64,000 nucleotides of DNA from Hydractinia symbiolongicarpus (Eukaryota; Cnidaria; Hydrozoa; Anthoathecata; Hydractiniidae). The DNA is taken from NCBI RefSeq assembly GCF_029227915.1, contig NC_079884.1:13454001-13518000 (forward strand), in the 5' to 3' direction. The notes below the pieces were generated by a model. The model was not told the origin of the DNA. It searched no databases and saw only the letters and a list, made by a program, of their open reading frames with translations. A program made the position numbers and the translations under genes. Within the stretch, counting starts at the first letter, position 1. The number at the start of each line of letters is the position of its first letter. Below are positions 48,818 to 59,306 of the stretch, piece by piece.

Positions 48818-48864
48818 TTAGTTCTCACTATAACGATGAGCTACATTGTTATAGTGAGAACTAA
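48818..48864 (+). other. Perfect 17-bp hairpin
   Basis: TTAGTTCTCACTATAAC (48818-48834) and its exact complement (48848-48864) flank a 13-base loop. There is no terminator T-run or known RNA family match. It may be a tiny MITE or a small structured RNA. Confidence 0.75.
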
Positions 48865-49705
48865 GCCTAAAAACCCATAAAAAATTATGAAAAAAGTTGA
48901 ACAGTCAATGGTTGCAAAATTCTAATGGAGATCACTTCTTAATTTTTGTTTTTAATTCTTTTTCTTTTCAATTTTCAGATTACAAATTATTATTTTTACC
49001 CTTTTGTTTGTATGGGGAAAATGGAATAGTATTTTCTCTCCCAATACACTTTACCTTTGTTACTCTCCCATTTGGTGGCCTTCACGTTACTATTAGCTTC
49101 ACTATGGTGTTAGTCCCCAGCCGTTGAACATAACTATATGTATTTATATAATGGGTTATACCTACTGTAATTTCAACTTTTCTATGGCAAAAAAAATTTG
49201 AATTGGATTGAATTGAATGTTCCTATATTTGATTGCGCTGAGGCAGTCTAAGGTTTATCATTTTTTGTTTCTTTTTTTTTTAGGGCCCTCCGTGGAAACA
49301 ATTCACTAACTATAGGTTTTTGTGATTTTCTGGGCTAGCCACTTTAAATATTTATTATTTTATTATTTGCCTAAAATATAACAACATTGCAAAGGTTGTT
49401 TAGAAAAATCCCTTTAACAATTAACTTTGTTAATTCAGGGTATATATTTTAAAAAACAGATGACAAATTAAAAGAAAAAAACATATCAAGAAGAGGTCCA
49501 GACCAGAATAATATATACTTCTCAAAGTTCTCTCTCCTACAGTACGCAGCAGGCAACAAGTAAAACCTGCACTCAGTTTTGCAAGGGAAGATTCGCAAGG
49601 GCTGTCATATCCATATATACGTTGAATTAAAACAGTTATAAACTTTTTTATCTCTTTTTATGATTCGCTCTACACAAAACGGAAGCCATTATGTATTTTA
49701 AATTT
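48865..49705. other. Intergenic DNA, nothing recognised
   Basis: AT-rich, no exon or bounded repeat seen. Confidence 0.5.
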
Positions 49706-50312
49706 GTTGCTGATTAAGCGTTTTGTGGGAAAACTGATGTGGAAGCAACCTAGATCCAAGGCCTGTAGCATAACCTATCCTGCAAGTGACACTTCTTCCA
49801 ACACCCCCTTTACCGCCCAACATATCACCTAAGGAACAGAAGTTCTCAACTATCTCTATCGAGCCACTGTTGTACATCATTAAAGCTGGAAACACCGCAT
49901 TCTCTATAATTTCACCTTTGCAACGCTTGCATACAAACTGAATGTCAGCTCTTAACCTTCCATCAATACTACTGCACTTCTTATGTACCCAATGCTTGCA
50001 AGTCTGACATAAAACTGAGTTACTACCAACCCCTTTCCTGCAAACTCCACAAGGCCACTTTCCAACTACATGATCACACTTGGGTGCAATGCTACTAATC
50101 ATGACTTTAGACTTTGCTGTGTTTTCCTTTAGCCCTCTCTCTTCTAGTCCTTTCTTCCACTTCTCAAACTTTTCAACTAATTCTTCCATCGACTCTGCTA
50201 TGAGAGCCACATCATGTGCATACAATAACTCCCATGGGCAACCTGTTCTGAACTCCATCGACAGCGCTTCTAAGACTAGAACAAACAACAAAGGACTAAG
50301 TACAGAAAGCAA
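49706..50312 (-). pseudogene. Non-LTR retrotransposon reverse transcriptase fragment with zinc-finger insert
   Basis: A 5'-truncated reverse transcriptase C-terminal half. It starts at VLSPLLFVLVLEALS (RT block before the active site), then has WELLYAHDVALIAES, where the catalytic YADD motif reads YAHD. A Cys/His cluster follows (PCGVCRKGVG, CQTCKHWVHKKC, FVCKRCKG) that looks like a PHD-type zinc finger, then NFCSLGDMLGGKGG. The His substitution and the truncation argue that this copy is dead. The clade (Jockey, CR1 or relative) is not resolved. No target duplication or tail was located. Confidence 0.85.
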
Positions 50313-51061
50313 AAAAGATTAAATACAAAAAAATACCGTTTTTACTTCTATATGTTATAAAGCAAATTTATCTCGATAATTTAAATTGGTGTATGTGAGG
50401 TGTTTGTCTTTCCCTGCAGAACTAGTAGTTAGATAGCTAGCATATACCGTCCAAATTACTCGAACATTTTAATTAACAGCTAGTAGCCATTTGTATCGAT
50501 GTTGTTAAATTCAATACCCTACTTGGGTAAAAAACTCAATTTTGTTATTCAATGCTTGAGTCTATTTTTATAAATACTTCAGTGACAAACTAGCTGTGTT
50601 CTTTTTAAATCCTATGTGGGCAAATTAGCAGAATTATCTGTCACATTTGTAAGAAACATTTTGTTAGCTAAAAAAACATGCAACTGACTTTCATGGTGTG
50701 TTGTTTATAAGAAAAATAATGCAGGTGGTAACCCGTGCACAAGTCCATTTCAAACTTTATTTCAGGCAGAGGCATCTTTTTAACTTAAAATTAAAAAAAA
50801 AAATTTAAAATGCGCATGTGGTTAAGATTTAGAACACATAAAAATGAAAAGATGTTAGTAGCCACTGTACAAAAGTCTTTAACCATAATTTCGCTTTGCA
50901 CATTTGGATTTATCAGCATAAATTACATCCTATGGGAAATTTTGAATAACGTATGATTATTAAAACGGGATTATTTTATTTTAAATTTTATAACGGTTTG
51001 CCTGTACTGTAATATTCAACTGTAGCGAACCATATTCACTGCAGTTGATTTGTGTACATTA
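50313..51061. other. Intergenic DNA, nothing recognised
   Basis: AT-rich spacer between the retrotransposon fragment and the pogo-type element. Confidence 0.5.
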
Positions 51062-51322
51062 ACACCCAAAAATTTCGGCAGATAAAATTTTGGCGGAAAA
51101 ACTTCGGCGGAAATATTTTCGGACACTTTTTTCCAATTTCGGACAGATTTTATAATGTAGGAAAAATTGTCAGATTAAAAAATGCTACATGTTTGACAAC
51201 AAGACATTTTATTTTATTGCATTTTTAACTTTGGTAATCAAAATGGTTTCGCAATAACACAAATCGATTTAAGGTTTACAGTTTCACAAATATTAACAAA
51301 AATCGTTCTTAGCCTACGTGTT

Positions 51323-52740
51323 CTAATCTAGGTCAGCAAACGGATCTTCATTTGACAATTCTTGGGTGATCGCCTCAGTGATGCCAGCACTTTCAAACCC
51401 TTTCACTATCATTTCTCTATTATTTCTGAGATAGTCATATAAACCCAGAAGCCAGCGTCCATGGATGGGCTTTAATATGGACAATTCCAATGGAACGTTG
51501 ATTTCATAAACTTCGATTCCCTGGTCAAGTTGTTTCTTTACTTCATCTGCATACCATAGCTCAAATTTCTCCATTAAGAAACATTTTGCAACAAAATTCA
51601 CTGTAAGATCTAATGGTTGAAAGAAGTGAGTCATGTTATTTGGCACATACACTATGACACATTTTCTTCAACAAATTCCTTTATATTTGCAGTGGTTTGT
51701 CCAGCAAAAACGTCGTATATAAGCAAAGATTTTTGATCATCCAGGTAGCCTAAGATGGTGTTTCTTTTTCTTCAAGCAAAGGAAGATAACCTTTTCTAGC
51801 CATTGCTTAGATTTTTCCTCGTTACTCCAATGGTTAAGTAAATGTTACATCGAAGTCATTTGGAAAATTTACATCTTTAGGAAGACAACGGGGTGTTTTC
51901 CCTTCATAAATTAGCAGCATTGGAAGGAAGTTGCCTGTCATTGACCCAGCAAACGTTCCCGTTATTTGTTTCTCTTTCCCCTTTCCTTGTGATAGTACAG
52001 GTTTAGCGCCTTTTTTATGTAAAGTGCTGTTACCAGTCACAACGTACGGCAAAGGAGTTTGGTCAAAGTTAATTATTAATTCGTTAGGTATTATGTGCCA
52101 GATTTGCAGTTGACGAATCTTGCGCTGAAAGTCAAGCTTTGTTTCTGATTAAAGCTCTAGAGCCACGGGAATTCTGGCAGTGGTAACGATACGTCGCGTC
52201 ATCTTCCGTCCCAGGGTGTCCATTCGCTATAAAAGCTTTCTCGCCCATTCATTTGATAAGGACAAGTGTCCTTCATTTTCAACAAGTAGGGTTCTATCTT
52301 TAGCCTGGACAATTCCTCTTGCAACAGCGTTGATGACGAAAGAAGAGACAGGCGCTCCTTAATCTAATGTCTTTTTCATAATTTCTTCTGGAAGCAATGT
52401 TGGTCTACCCCTGTTTTTCATGATAATTCCTTCTGAAAGATCAGTACCTTTTCTTTTGCTCTGCGTGTAAGCTTTTTTTTTAAATCTGGAATGGATTGCT
52501 TTGTCAAACGCGGATACTTTGTAGAAAGTAATCGGAGCGTGCTGGCATTTCCATTTTTTGCAGCATGTTCGCCAATTTCAAGCCGTTGTTGTGGTGTCCA
52601 GACACAATATTTTTCCTTTTTCTCCCTTTTTCTTGTACCTTTTTTAGTTCTTTAGAAACTTCCGACCCGTCAATTCAGAGGAAACTGACGTAATAACACG
52701 AGCAGTATCTGTTGAAAGTTTTTGAAAATGATTTAACAAC
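51323..52740 (-). pseudogene. pogo-family DDE transposase, multiple frameshifts and stops
   Basis: Reading 3' to 5' on the plus strand, segments in several frames follow the order of a pogo/Tigger transposase. An HTH-like part (STLRLLSTKYPRLTKQSI) comes first, then GRPTLLPEEIMKKTLD, SSFVINAVARGIVQAKDRTL and HLSLSNEWARKLL. The DDE domain follows with the first Asp in LIINFDQTP, the block KQITGTFAGSMTGNFLPMLL, the second Asp in SLLIYDVFAG and the third in MTHFFQPLD. The intact C-terminal frame (51323-51652) ends LSNEDPFADLD. Stops and frame changes between segments make this a dead copy. The three acidic residues themselves are still present. Confidence 0.88.
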
Positions 52741-53084
52741 GACATATTTTTTGTTCAGTCTGCTTCTTTTCGCTTCAGTTATCAAAGAATAAAACAAACG
52801 TACTTCAACAAAAATAATCTGCCTCTCCTCCTTGTTAAATTATTTTATTTCGCATTTGTTTTTGTATTTCATTGTCAATTTTTTCAATGGCACGTGCGTG
52901 GCATTTTTAAAAAAAGCTCATGCTGCAGGAGTGCATAACACAAATGTATTCGAAAAACTGTTGTTCCTTTCAAGCCAACTGATGTAAACATCGAGAATTA
53001 AAAATGGAGTCAGTTCTGAGTTGCATAATTGCAAGTCGTGCATGGCATTACTACTAAAAGAATACGTGAAACGACCAAGAAAAA

Positions 53085-53528
53085 ATGAGACCGTACTTGC
53101 TGAAAAGAAACAAACAAAATAGCCTTGAAGATAATCCGTACTCCATCGCTTGGAAAAAGAAAAGGAACAGTAAAATAACTTGTGACGTTGTTGGACATGT
53201 TCCCAATGAAATTTCAAGGGATGTCTTTTATTTCATGTCGAGATGCGGCAAAGTAATTGGGCAAGTTTTGGAGGAACAGTGTTATCCCTCCCCGATTCCT
53301 AAAGCGGGACTTGAAATATTATTGGTGGTCAAATTTAAAAGAGCCGATGAAAACCGAAAATATATGGAGCGCTTGAAAGAAATTATATCCACTAACTATA
53401 ATGTACACTTTCCAGAAGGAATTGAAATTGATAATCAAGAGGTGTATATAAAAACTGTCAGAGTTATTGATGACGAAACTGATGATGTAATTTGTATTAA
53501 TTATTTCCCAGATTACATACACACATAA
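53085..53528 (+). CDS. HIRAN-like domain protein encoded inside the pogo element
   Basis: 147 codons from ATG 53085, on the opposite strand to the transposase and wholly within the terminal repeats. The pattern DNPYSIAWKKKRN ... VVGHVPNEISRDVFYFM ... GKVIGQV ... GLEILLVVKF resembles the HIRAN fold, which in SWI/SNF-type helicases binds DNA ends. This is recognised from the pattern only. The same frame continues upstream to ATG 53004 (ASRAWHYY) but is broken by TAA at 53055 and TGA at 53067, so the original protein was probably longer and has decayed. It ends in an acidic, Asp-rich tail. It could be a transposon passenger gene or a second function of the element. Confidence 0.6.
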   Translation: MRPYLLKRNKQNSLEDNPYSIAWKKKRNSKITCDVVGHVPNEISRDVFYFMSRCGKVIGQVLEEQCYPSPIPKAGLEILLVVKFKRADENRKYMERLKEIISTNYNVHFPEGIEIDNQEVYIKTVRVIDDETDDVICINYFPDYIHT

Positions 53529-53722
53529 TTATTTCAGCGTTGTTTTTCATTATACCATAAAAGAAGTTCGTTTTCCTGAATTGATTTCCATAGAAATTAT
53601 AACAAGAAATAAAAGTACTGTTTTCGAAAAAATTCGGCAGGAAATAATTTCGGACAACTCAGAATTTCGGATGGATTAATATTCGGACAGAAATTTTGTC
53701 CCACTGAAGTTTTTGGGTGTTA

Positions 53723-54857
53723 ATGTAGTCACTTCATTATAAAACATTGAATGTAAGGCATTTCACTATATAAACTTAAAAGAATGCATGTTTCCATAAA
53801 TTTTGTTACTGAATTCAATTTTTTTGGTCATTTCTTGTTGAAAATGGTTAGAAAATGTTGAACATGTTAACCCTGATCCGAAATTAATACGTAAATTTAG
53901 CACTTAGTTTTGATTTTAAAAAGAGGAATAATTTTGGTGCATATTAAAAAAAATGTGTGCAACTAGACCCAGCTTTCTCATACAATTTCTTACGTGTTCT
54001 CAACAAAATCACCCACCTGAAAACTAATAGCCATTGAAAATGTTGTTTATAAATAAATGGATAAGTAAAACTGTCTTGGTATGTTACGTTAGGTAGGTTT
54101 TAATGGCAACAAAATTTTAAAACATTTTCTAAATAAAAGACCTTTCGCAAATATTAAAGAATCAAGTTAAGCCTGATCAATAGAATGGAACTAAACTACA
54201 AGTTCTGCTCATGTTAATTGTGGTGACAGAAGTACACTTCCTTAGCATTGTAGTTGACATAGATTAGGTTTACCGTAGAGCCTTTCTGCAGTGGGGGGTG
54301 GTTTCTACCTATAGACCTGATCTTAAAGGTAGCCAGGATTGGATTCTCACTTGCCTGTAGAACTGGACCATACCCAAGTCTTGATTATTAATGGCTGAAT
54401 ATAAAACCCCAACACCCCACACTGTACTAGTTCTTCAGATGTACCTTACAGCTTACAGTTACCCACCCTCCCACCCTTTTCTATATATTGATCTTCTTCA
54501 CCTATTCTTTCTTTATTTTATGTTATCAACACACCTACGAGTGATAGATGATACCAATTCAATTTATCACCGTGGTGCAATTGAATCGAATCGAAATATC
54601 ATGGAAGTCCCTAATGCACCTAAAGACATCTGCATCACAGCTGTTTTGGCAGCGCGCAACACAACACAACCAGACAGTTGCTCTTGCCCCAAGGTTTCCC
54701 TGGCTTTTCTTTTGGCTCATGTCATGTCAGGGTTTTATCCCAGACGTAGAATCAACGAGTCTGTAGGTGGCCTCTAATTTAATTGGTGGGTGTGTTGGGC
54801 CTCCTTCGTCAGCCGTTTAGGCAAGTAATGTGTTGACACAAGTCATTAAAAAAGGTA
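53723..54857. other. Intergenic DNA, nothing firmly recognised
   Basis: The plus-strand frames at 54391-54777 lack recognisable motifs. The segment from about 54270 to 54780 is less AT-rich and may be an old repeat. Confidence 0.45.
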
Positions 54858-55353
54858 CCTGACGCTCAGGGCGGGTATACATGTGTTCACCATATTTGCT
54901 GAAGCTCATTGAGGTGCGCCTCACACTCAGGGCATCTCAATCAGTAGCAATTGAATAGAAAACATGCACCTGACGCTCAGGGCATGGTGATGCTCCTGAC
55001 GCTCAGGGCATCTTTCATACACTTGACGCTCAGGGTATGAATAAAACAAGAGTATTTTGCATGTGCCTGACGCTCAGGACATGTAATTGTAGATATGTGT
55101 ACTGTAATCAATACTGGAATAGGAAACATGCGCCCGCCGCGCAGGGCATATCGATGCACTTGACGCTCAAGGCATCTCATTCTCTCATACATCTGATGCT
55201 CAGGGTATGAATAAAAACACCAGTAATTAGAATGTGCCCGACGCTTCAGGACATGCCGATGCACTTGACTCTCAAGGTATCTCAATTCTCTCATATTCCT
55301 GACGCTCAAAGTATGAGAGAAAACACCATTGTCTCGTTTCTGACGCTCAGAGC
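54858..55353 (+). repeat. Array of about 13 CCTGA-CGC-TCAGG dyads
   Basis: The word CCTGACGCTCAGGGCAT and close variants occur near 54858, 54920, 54969, 54993, 55022, 55065, 55132, 55158, 55190, 55235, 55264, 55297 and 55338. The core CCTGA-CGC-TCAGG is a perfect odd palindrome. A higher-order triplet is visible, with monomers ending GGCATCT, GGTATGA and GGACATG in that order near 54993-55080 and 55158-55250, and partially afterwards. Linkers share ATGAATAAAA and TCTCTCATA words. The 157-codon minus-strand frame over it is a product of the repeat. Confidence 0.85.
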
Positions 55354-57728
55354 TTATGACGAAGCACGAAGGAGGCACCTGCATTCCCACCCATTCCCCA
55401 AAAAATTCTATAAATAGTCTATGCATTCTGAACGTGTTGTATCTACTCATTCCAATAGGAATACATTGTTTCTATCATTTTTGTGTTATTATTCTGATAC
55501 CCTAAGCAATTAAGTCAGTATTGCTCAGGGGCTGCAAGACCCTGGGGACGCAATAGTACCTGACAAAGATTTTATAACAAGAATATTATTAAGGAAGGCC
55601 CAACATTTCTCGTAATGCATATATGTACTTATTTGAGTCTGTGATAATATGAATGCGAGAAATTAGTTTAATTCCCGGCGCTCCGTTCGGACTGGGCTCT
55701 ACGTCTGTTTTCGCAAGGCAAGGTTGGGAACGCAGTATTAGATCTTAATTCGCAACATAAAATATTATCTTATAACACAGATTACATGAACATAGAAAAC
55801 AGAAGACTGTGACATAACAGCCATATAATTATAATTATACCATAAAAATAGACTAAAAAGACTAAAATATAAAGTGCGTGCTGAGAAAGCCTAATCAGAG
55901 TAAGTGCTACAGATCTCTGTACGAATAATCCAAAGCTTAATTTAAGATTGATATGCGGTAAACCCAACCTTGTCCTTAGTGGCTTTTACTTTTTTGACAT
56001 CAAAGCCCCCGTAAACGCTAGCAGCTTTTGCATAGGCAACAAACCCTGGGGACGAGGATGCAATGAACCTAGTTCCATGTGTAGTTCTGATCCACTGTTT
56101 TATCGCACCTCTCCATCCATGCACCTAAATTATCGATTCTGCTTTCTATATAATAAACAGAGTGGATAAATAACAACCAAACTGCTTTTTCAGATAAGAT
56201 GTATCAAAAGCACATGATCTTGTACAATTTTCTTGATCAGCGCTTTAAGCTCTACACAATATAGACAACGTGAAAACAATTATTTTTTTTGTTGATGGGT
56301 TGCTGACGTCTTCAAAATTCAAATAACGCTTCTTTTTCATTTTTATCCTGCTTTAGTGGATTTTTTCACGGGATTTATCAACTTATGTGAACGAACCGTT
56401 GTTAGTTTGCATGATTCTATCATTATGCGCTCTTTTCTTTGACTTTTCGTTTGTGTCTTAGCTTTTTCCATAAAAATCTTGTTTAAAAACATCGTTGGAA
56501 ACTGCTTTCGTAACGTGTCTGGAGTTGTTGTACTCTGTTTTGCAGAGTAAAACAGTATTGATAACACCCAGATTGGTCCCAGGTGGTCCCTAGTCTAGGT
56601 CCCTGACGTCACCACCTCGTTTCCTAGTTATTTGCCTCAAATTTTTAACTGCATTGTAATGGCTCTACTTATTAAAATTAAGATATTGTCGTTAAAGTAG
56701 TGATATTGACGTCGCCCCGTACCGTCAGAAAATTTAACATTCGAGACATGCTTTTTTCGGCGACATCAAGGGAAAATGAAGATATCCACTTTGCTTGTCA
56801 CAGACAGACACACTCTTTGTATTAGTATAAGGGATAAACAGGGTGGATAAATAGCAACCAAACTGGTTTATCAGATACGATGATTAGACATGCTAAACAT
56901 GCATGCTTTTTTTCTTGTCGCCCCTTGCGGGAGAAGCTTTTTCAACTTTAACACTTCAATAGTTGTTCTGAATAACGCTAATTTTGTGCTTACCTTTAGT
57001 TTCTTGCAAGATCATTTAACGATCAACAAATATGTCTTCTTTTGGCCTTGACTAAGCATCTGTCGGTTTCCTAAAATCGCCAAGTTAGAATATTTTGTCG
57101 ATATTTGAAAAATGACAATGTTTAAATAAGTTAGTCACACAATTGTAATATGTCAATAAGACTAGATAGAAAATGATAACATTCCTTCGTCAAATTAGGA
57201 AGGTACATTAATGATATTGTGATATGTGTAAGCGTAAATTTCTGCTGTATGTGAGTATTATCTACGGGGTTCTGAAAATTTACTAACCCTGGAGGGAAGG
57301 AAAACAGAAATCCTCCAAGCTCTAACATTACCTTTTCATGCTCCTTTAAAGCAACTTTATCAGTCAAGAAGGTATGCAAAAAAAAATATATATTTTCAAA
57401 CTAAAATGCCTTTGTAATCTCGGTGCTGTTGAAGCTTCTTTACCAAACATTTTCTTAAGCGTGTGCACAAATATAAATTATCTATTAATTATTATTATTA
57501 TTATCATTGTTCGAATTATCCATGACAAAAAAACATCAATATAAGTGTACTAAAACAACCATGTTATGTTATCAATTTGTTTGAAGTCGATTATTCACAT
57601 ATTTACAATAGTTTCCAAAAAAATTAAGAAAACTAATCTAAATCGACTAAATTTTTTTTATGTTTACAATTAAATAAAATCATTTTTATACATATATTAA
57701 CTATAATAACAATAAAGTTCTATAAAGG
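55354..57728. other. Intergenic DNA with a duplicated 48-bp segment and repeat fragments
   Basis: No gene recognised. ATAAACAG[AG]GTGGATAAATA followed by CAACCAAACTG and CAGATA[AC]GATG occurs at about 56152-56200 and 56833-56881 in direct orientation. Just before the second copy, CACAGACAGACACACTCTTTGTATTAG looks like the 3' end of a SINE or LINE. CCTGGGGACGAGG at 56045 is another dispersed element end. Confidence 0.55.
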
Positions 57729-58372
57729 GACCTTACATTCATCACAGTTACATTTAGATCTGTCCCACATTTTTCGCATGCTTTTAAAATCTTTAAGGTT
57801 GTCACATTTTCAAATGTGATGGTAGGTTATTCCAAATTTTTGGTCCCAGGGTTGATAAGCTATTAGTTCCAAAAGTCGCAGTCCTTTCCCTTGAAACTAC
57901 CAAATTATATGTGTTTTGTTCTCTGACTGTCCTACCGTTATCATTTAAACAAAACATATCTTTCATAAAAAGAGGGCGGCTGTTATTTATATTTTTTAGA
58001 TTTCTATACACAATGACCGTAAGCGATTTACATTCATGTGACTCTTGCTGGAATTTTTAAGTAAATTTTCGTATGTACTTACCGTATCATTACACAGGAA
58101 TTTTAATGCTCGTTTTTGTATCATTTCGTCGTTAGATAAAGATTTAGAAGAAGAAAAATGCCATATAAGGGAACAATAATTGAAATTTGAGTAGATAAAA
58201 TTTTGAACTAACTGGTACGCCAGATAATTTGAAATAGGCTATAGATCCGATTTATTCGAGTGGCTTGCTCTCTATCAGTAAGATAATATAGAATGAATTG
58301 AAGATACTTATTGTCAAATCCTAATTTAGCAATTAGTAAGTCATGTAGTATACAGTCAAAAGATTTTGACAT
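57729..58372 (-). pseudogene. Internally deleted non-LTR retrotransposon (RT) fragment
   Basis: Minus-strand segments match a Jockey/CR1/L2-style polymerase in order. SKSFDCILHDLLIAKLGF and FILYYLTDREQATRIN (58370-58250) come first. After a gap, FIYSNFNYCSLIWHFSSS and MIQKRALKFL (58190-58100) follow, then GTNSLSTLGPKIWNNLPS (about 57850) and the terminal Cys motif SKCNCDECK (57740). The catalytic YADD region between the first two parts is deleted. Frameshifts and stops occur near 58010 and 57802. Confidence 0.85.
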
Positions 58373-58445
58373 CCAATCATTCGATTATTTTCGGCGTTCT
58401 TTAATGCTCGAGGTTTGTCAATGCTGTAGTCACCAGATCTTTGCC

Positions 58446-58537
58446 AGCCTCGTCCCCAGGGTCTTGTGGTCCCTGAGCCGTTACTACGGAGTGGCCAAAC
58501 TTTATCAACAAGGTTAAATGTTCTGGGAACGAGGTTG
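58446..58537. mobile_element. Short MITE with CCTCGTCCCCAGG ends, about 90 bp
   Basis: CAGCCTCGTCCCCAGGGTC (from 58446) and, in reverse complement, CCAACCTCGTTCCCAGAAC (to 58537) form imperfect inverted ends of a roughly 90-bp non-coding unit. It is the most complete example of the end sequence scattered through the window. Confidence 0.6.
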
Positions 58538-59306
58538 GATCTTTGCATATGGTCAGAACACATAAGTGACAAGAATTACCATGTCTAAAAAAACAATACT
58601 TGCACAGGACATAATTCTGAAAGCATAAGGTAGGTAAAATATCAAACTGAATCCATTTTTTAATATCCAACATGACAACATTATGTTTAGGCTCATTTGT
58701 CTTTTAAATTAAAGAACGGTGTATCATATACGCTGTCAACATTGTCCTCAATATTGTTATCAAAGTTGTCAGAAAGAAATATTAGTCCTTACTATATTTT
58801 TATCTTTTTAAATTATTTATCAAAGATAAAAGCAACAAGAGCGCTTCATATAATGGAAAATTTAAGAGCGTTTAAGATAACGAAATCGAGGAGGGGGAGT
58901 TAGTTTTTTGGCATTCTGGAAGGCAGAATTTTAAAGATTTCCTCTGGCGCGTTGGACCTAATCTAACCGTAAATCGGTCTTTTTATATGTCTGTGTCGAC
59001 AGCACTGCCTAAGTTTTTTTCGGTATTGCTATAGCACAAATTATTTAGAAATATGAATTTAGCTATCCCCATCCTGACCAGAGTTTACTGAAACGCAAAG
59101 AAAACGCGAAATCTTCTTTGTTAAAAGTTTTTGAAGTTAAAGTAGTCAATTAACTTCCGCATGGAATCTGTTTATCATTGTTATTCTTCTGATTATTGCA
59201 AACTGTAGCCTGTATTTACTCATCTGCTCAAGGTGTTTGACAGAAAACTCATATGAAATCAGGCGATATGACTGATTAAAGTTAAAGCGTTAGAAAAGTT
59301 TTAAAC
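58538..59306. other. Upstream region of the SUEL lectin gene
   Basis: No exon recognised. The promoter of the lectin gene is expected here, but no defined element was identified. Confidence 0.45.

Larger units (their letters stand above)
51062..53720 (-). mobile_element. pogo/Tigger-type DNA transposon, 2.66 kb, degraded, with passenger frame
   Basis: The element begins ACACCCAAAAATTTC at 51062 and ends with the complement of ACACCCAAAAACTTC at 53720. It is flanked by TA at 51060-51061 and 53721-53722, within an extended palindromic target (TACAT-TA-ATGTA). Subterminal words TTCGGCGGAAATATTTTCGGACA (left) and TTCGGCAGGAAATAATTTCGGACA (right) are direct repeats and are possible transposase binding sites. 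Inside are a broken minus-strand DDE transposase and a plus-strand HIRAN-like frame. Confidence 0.88.

Noticed and set aside
53319-53522. Minus-strand frame inside the HIRAN-like gene
   Set aside because: Antisense shadow of the plus-strand frame.
54977-55450. 157-codon minus-strand frame with Leu-Ser-Val-Arg repeats
   Set aside because: It translates the dyad array; repeat phase drifts and no conserved domain is visible.
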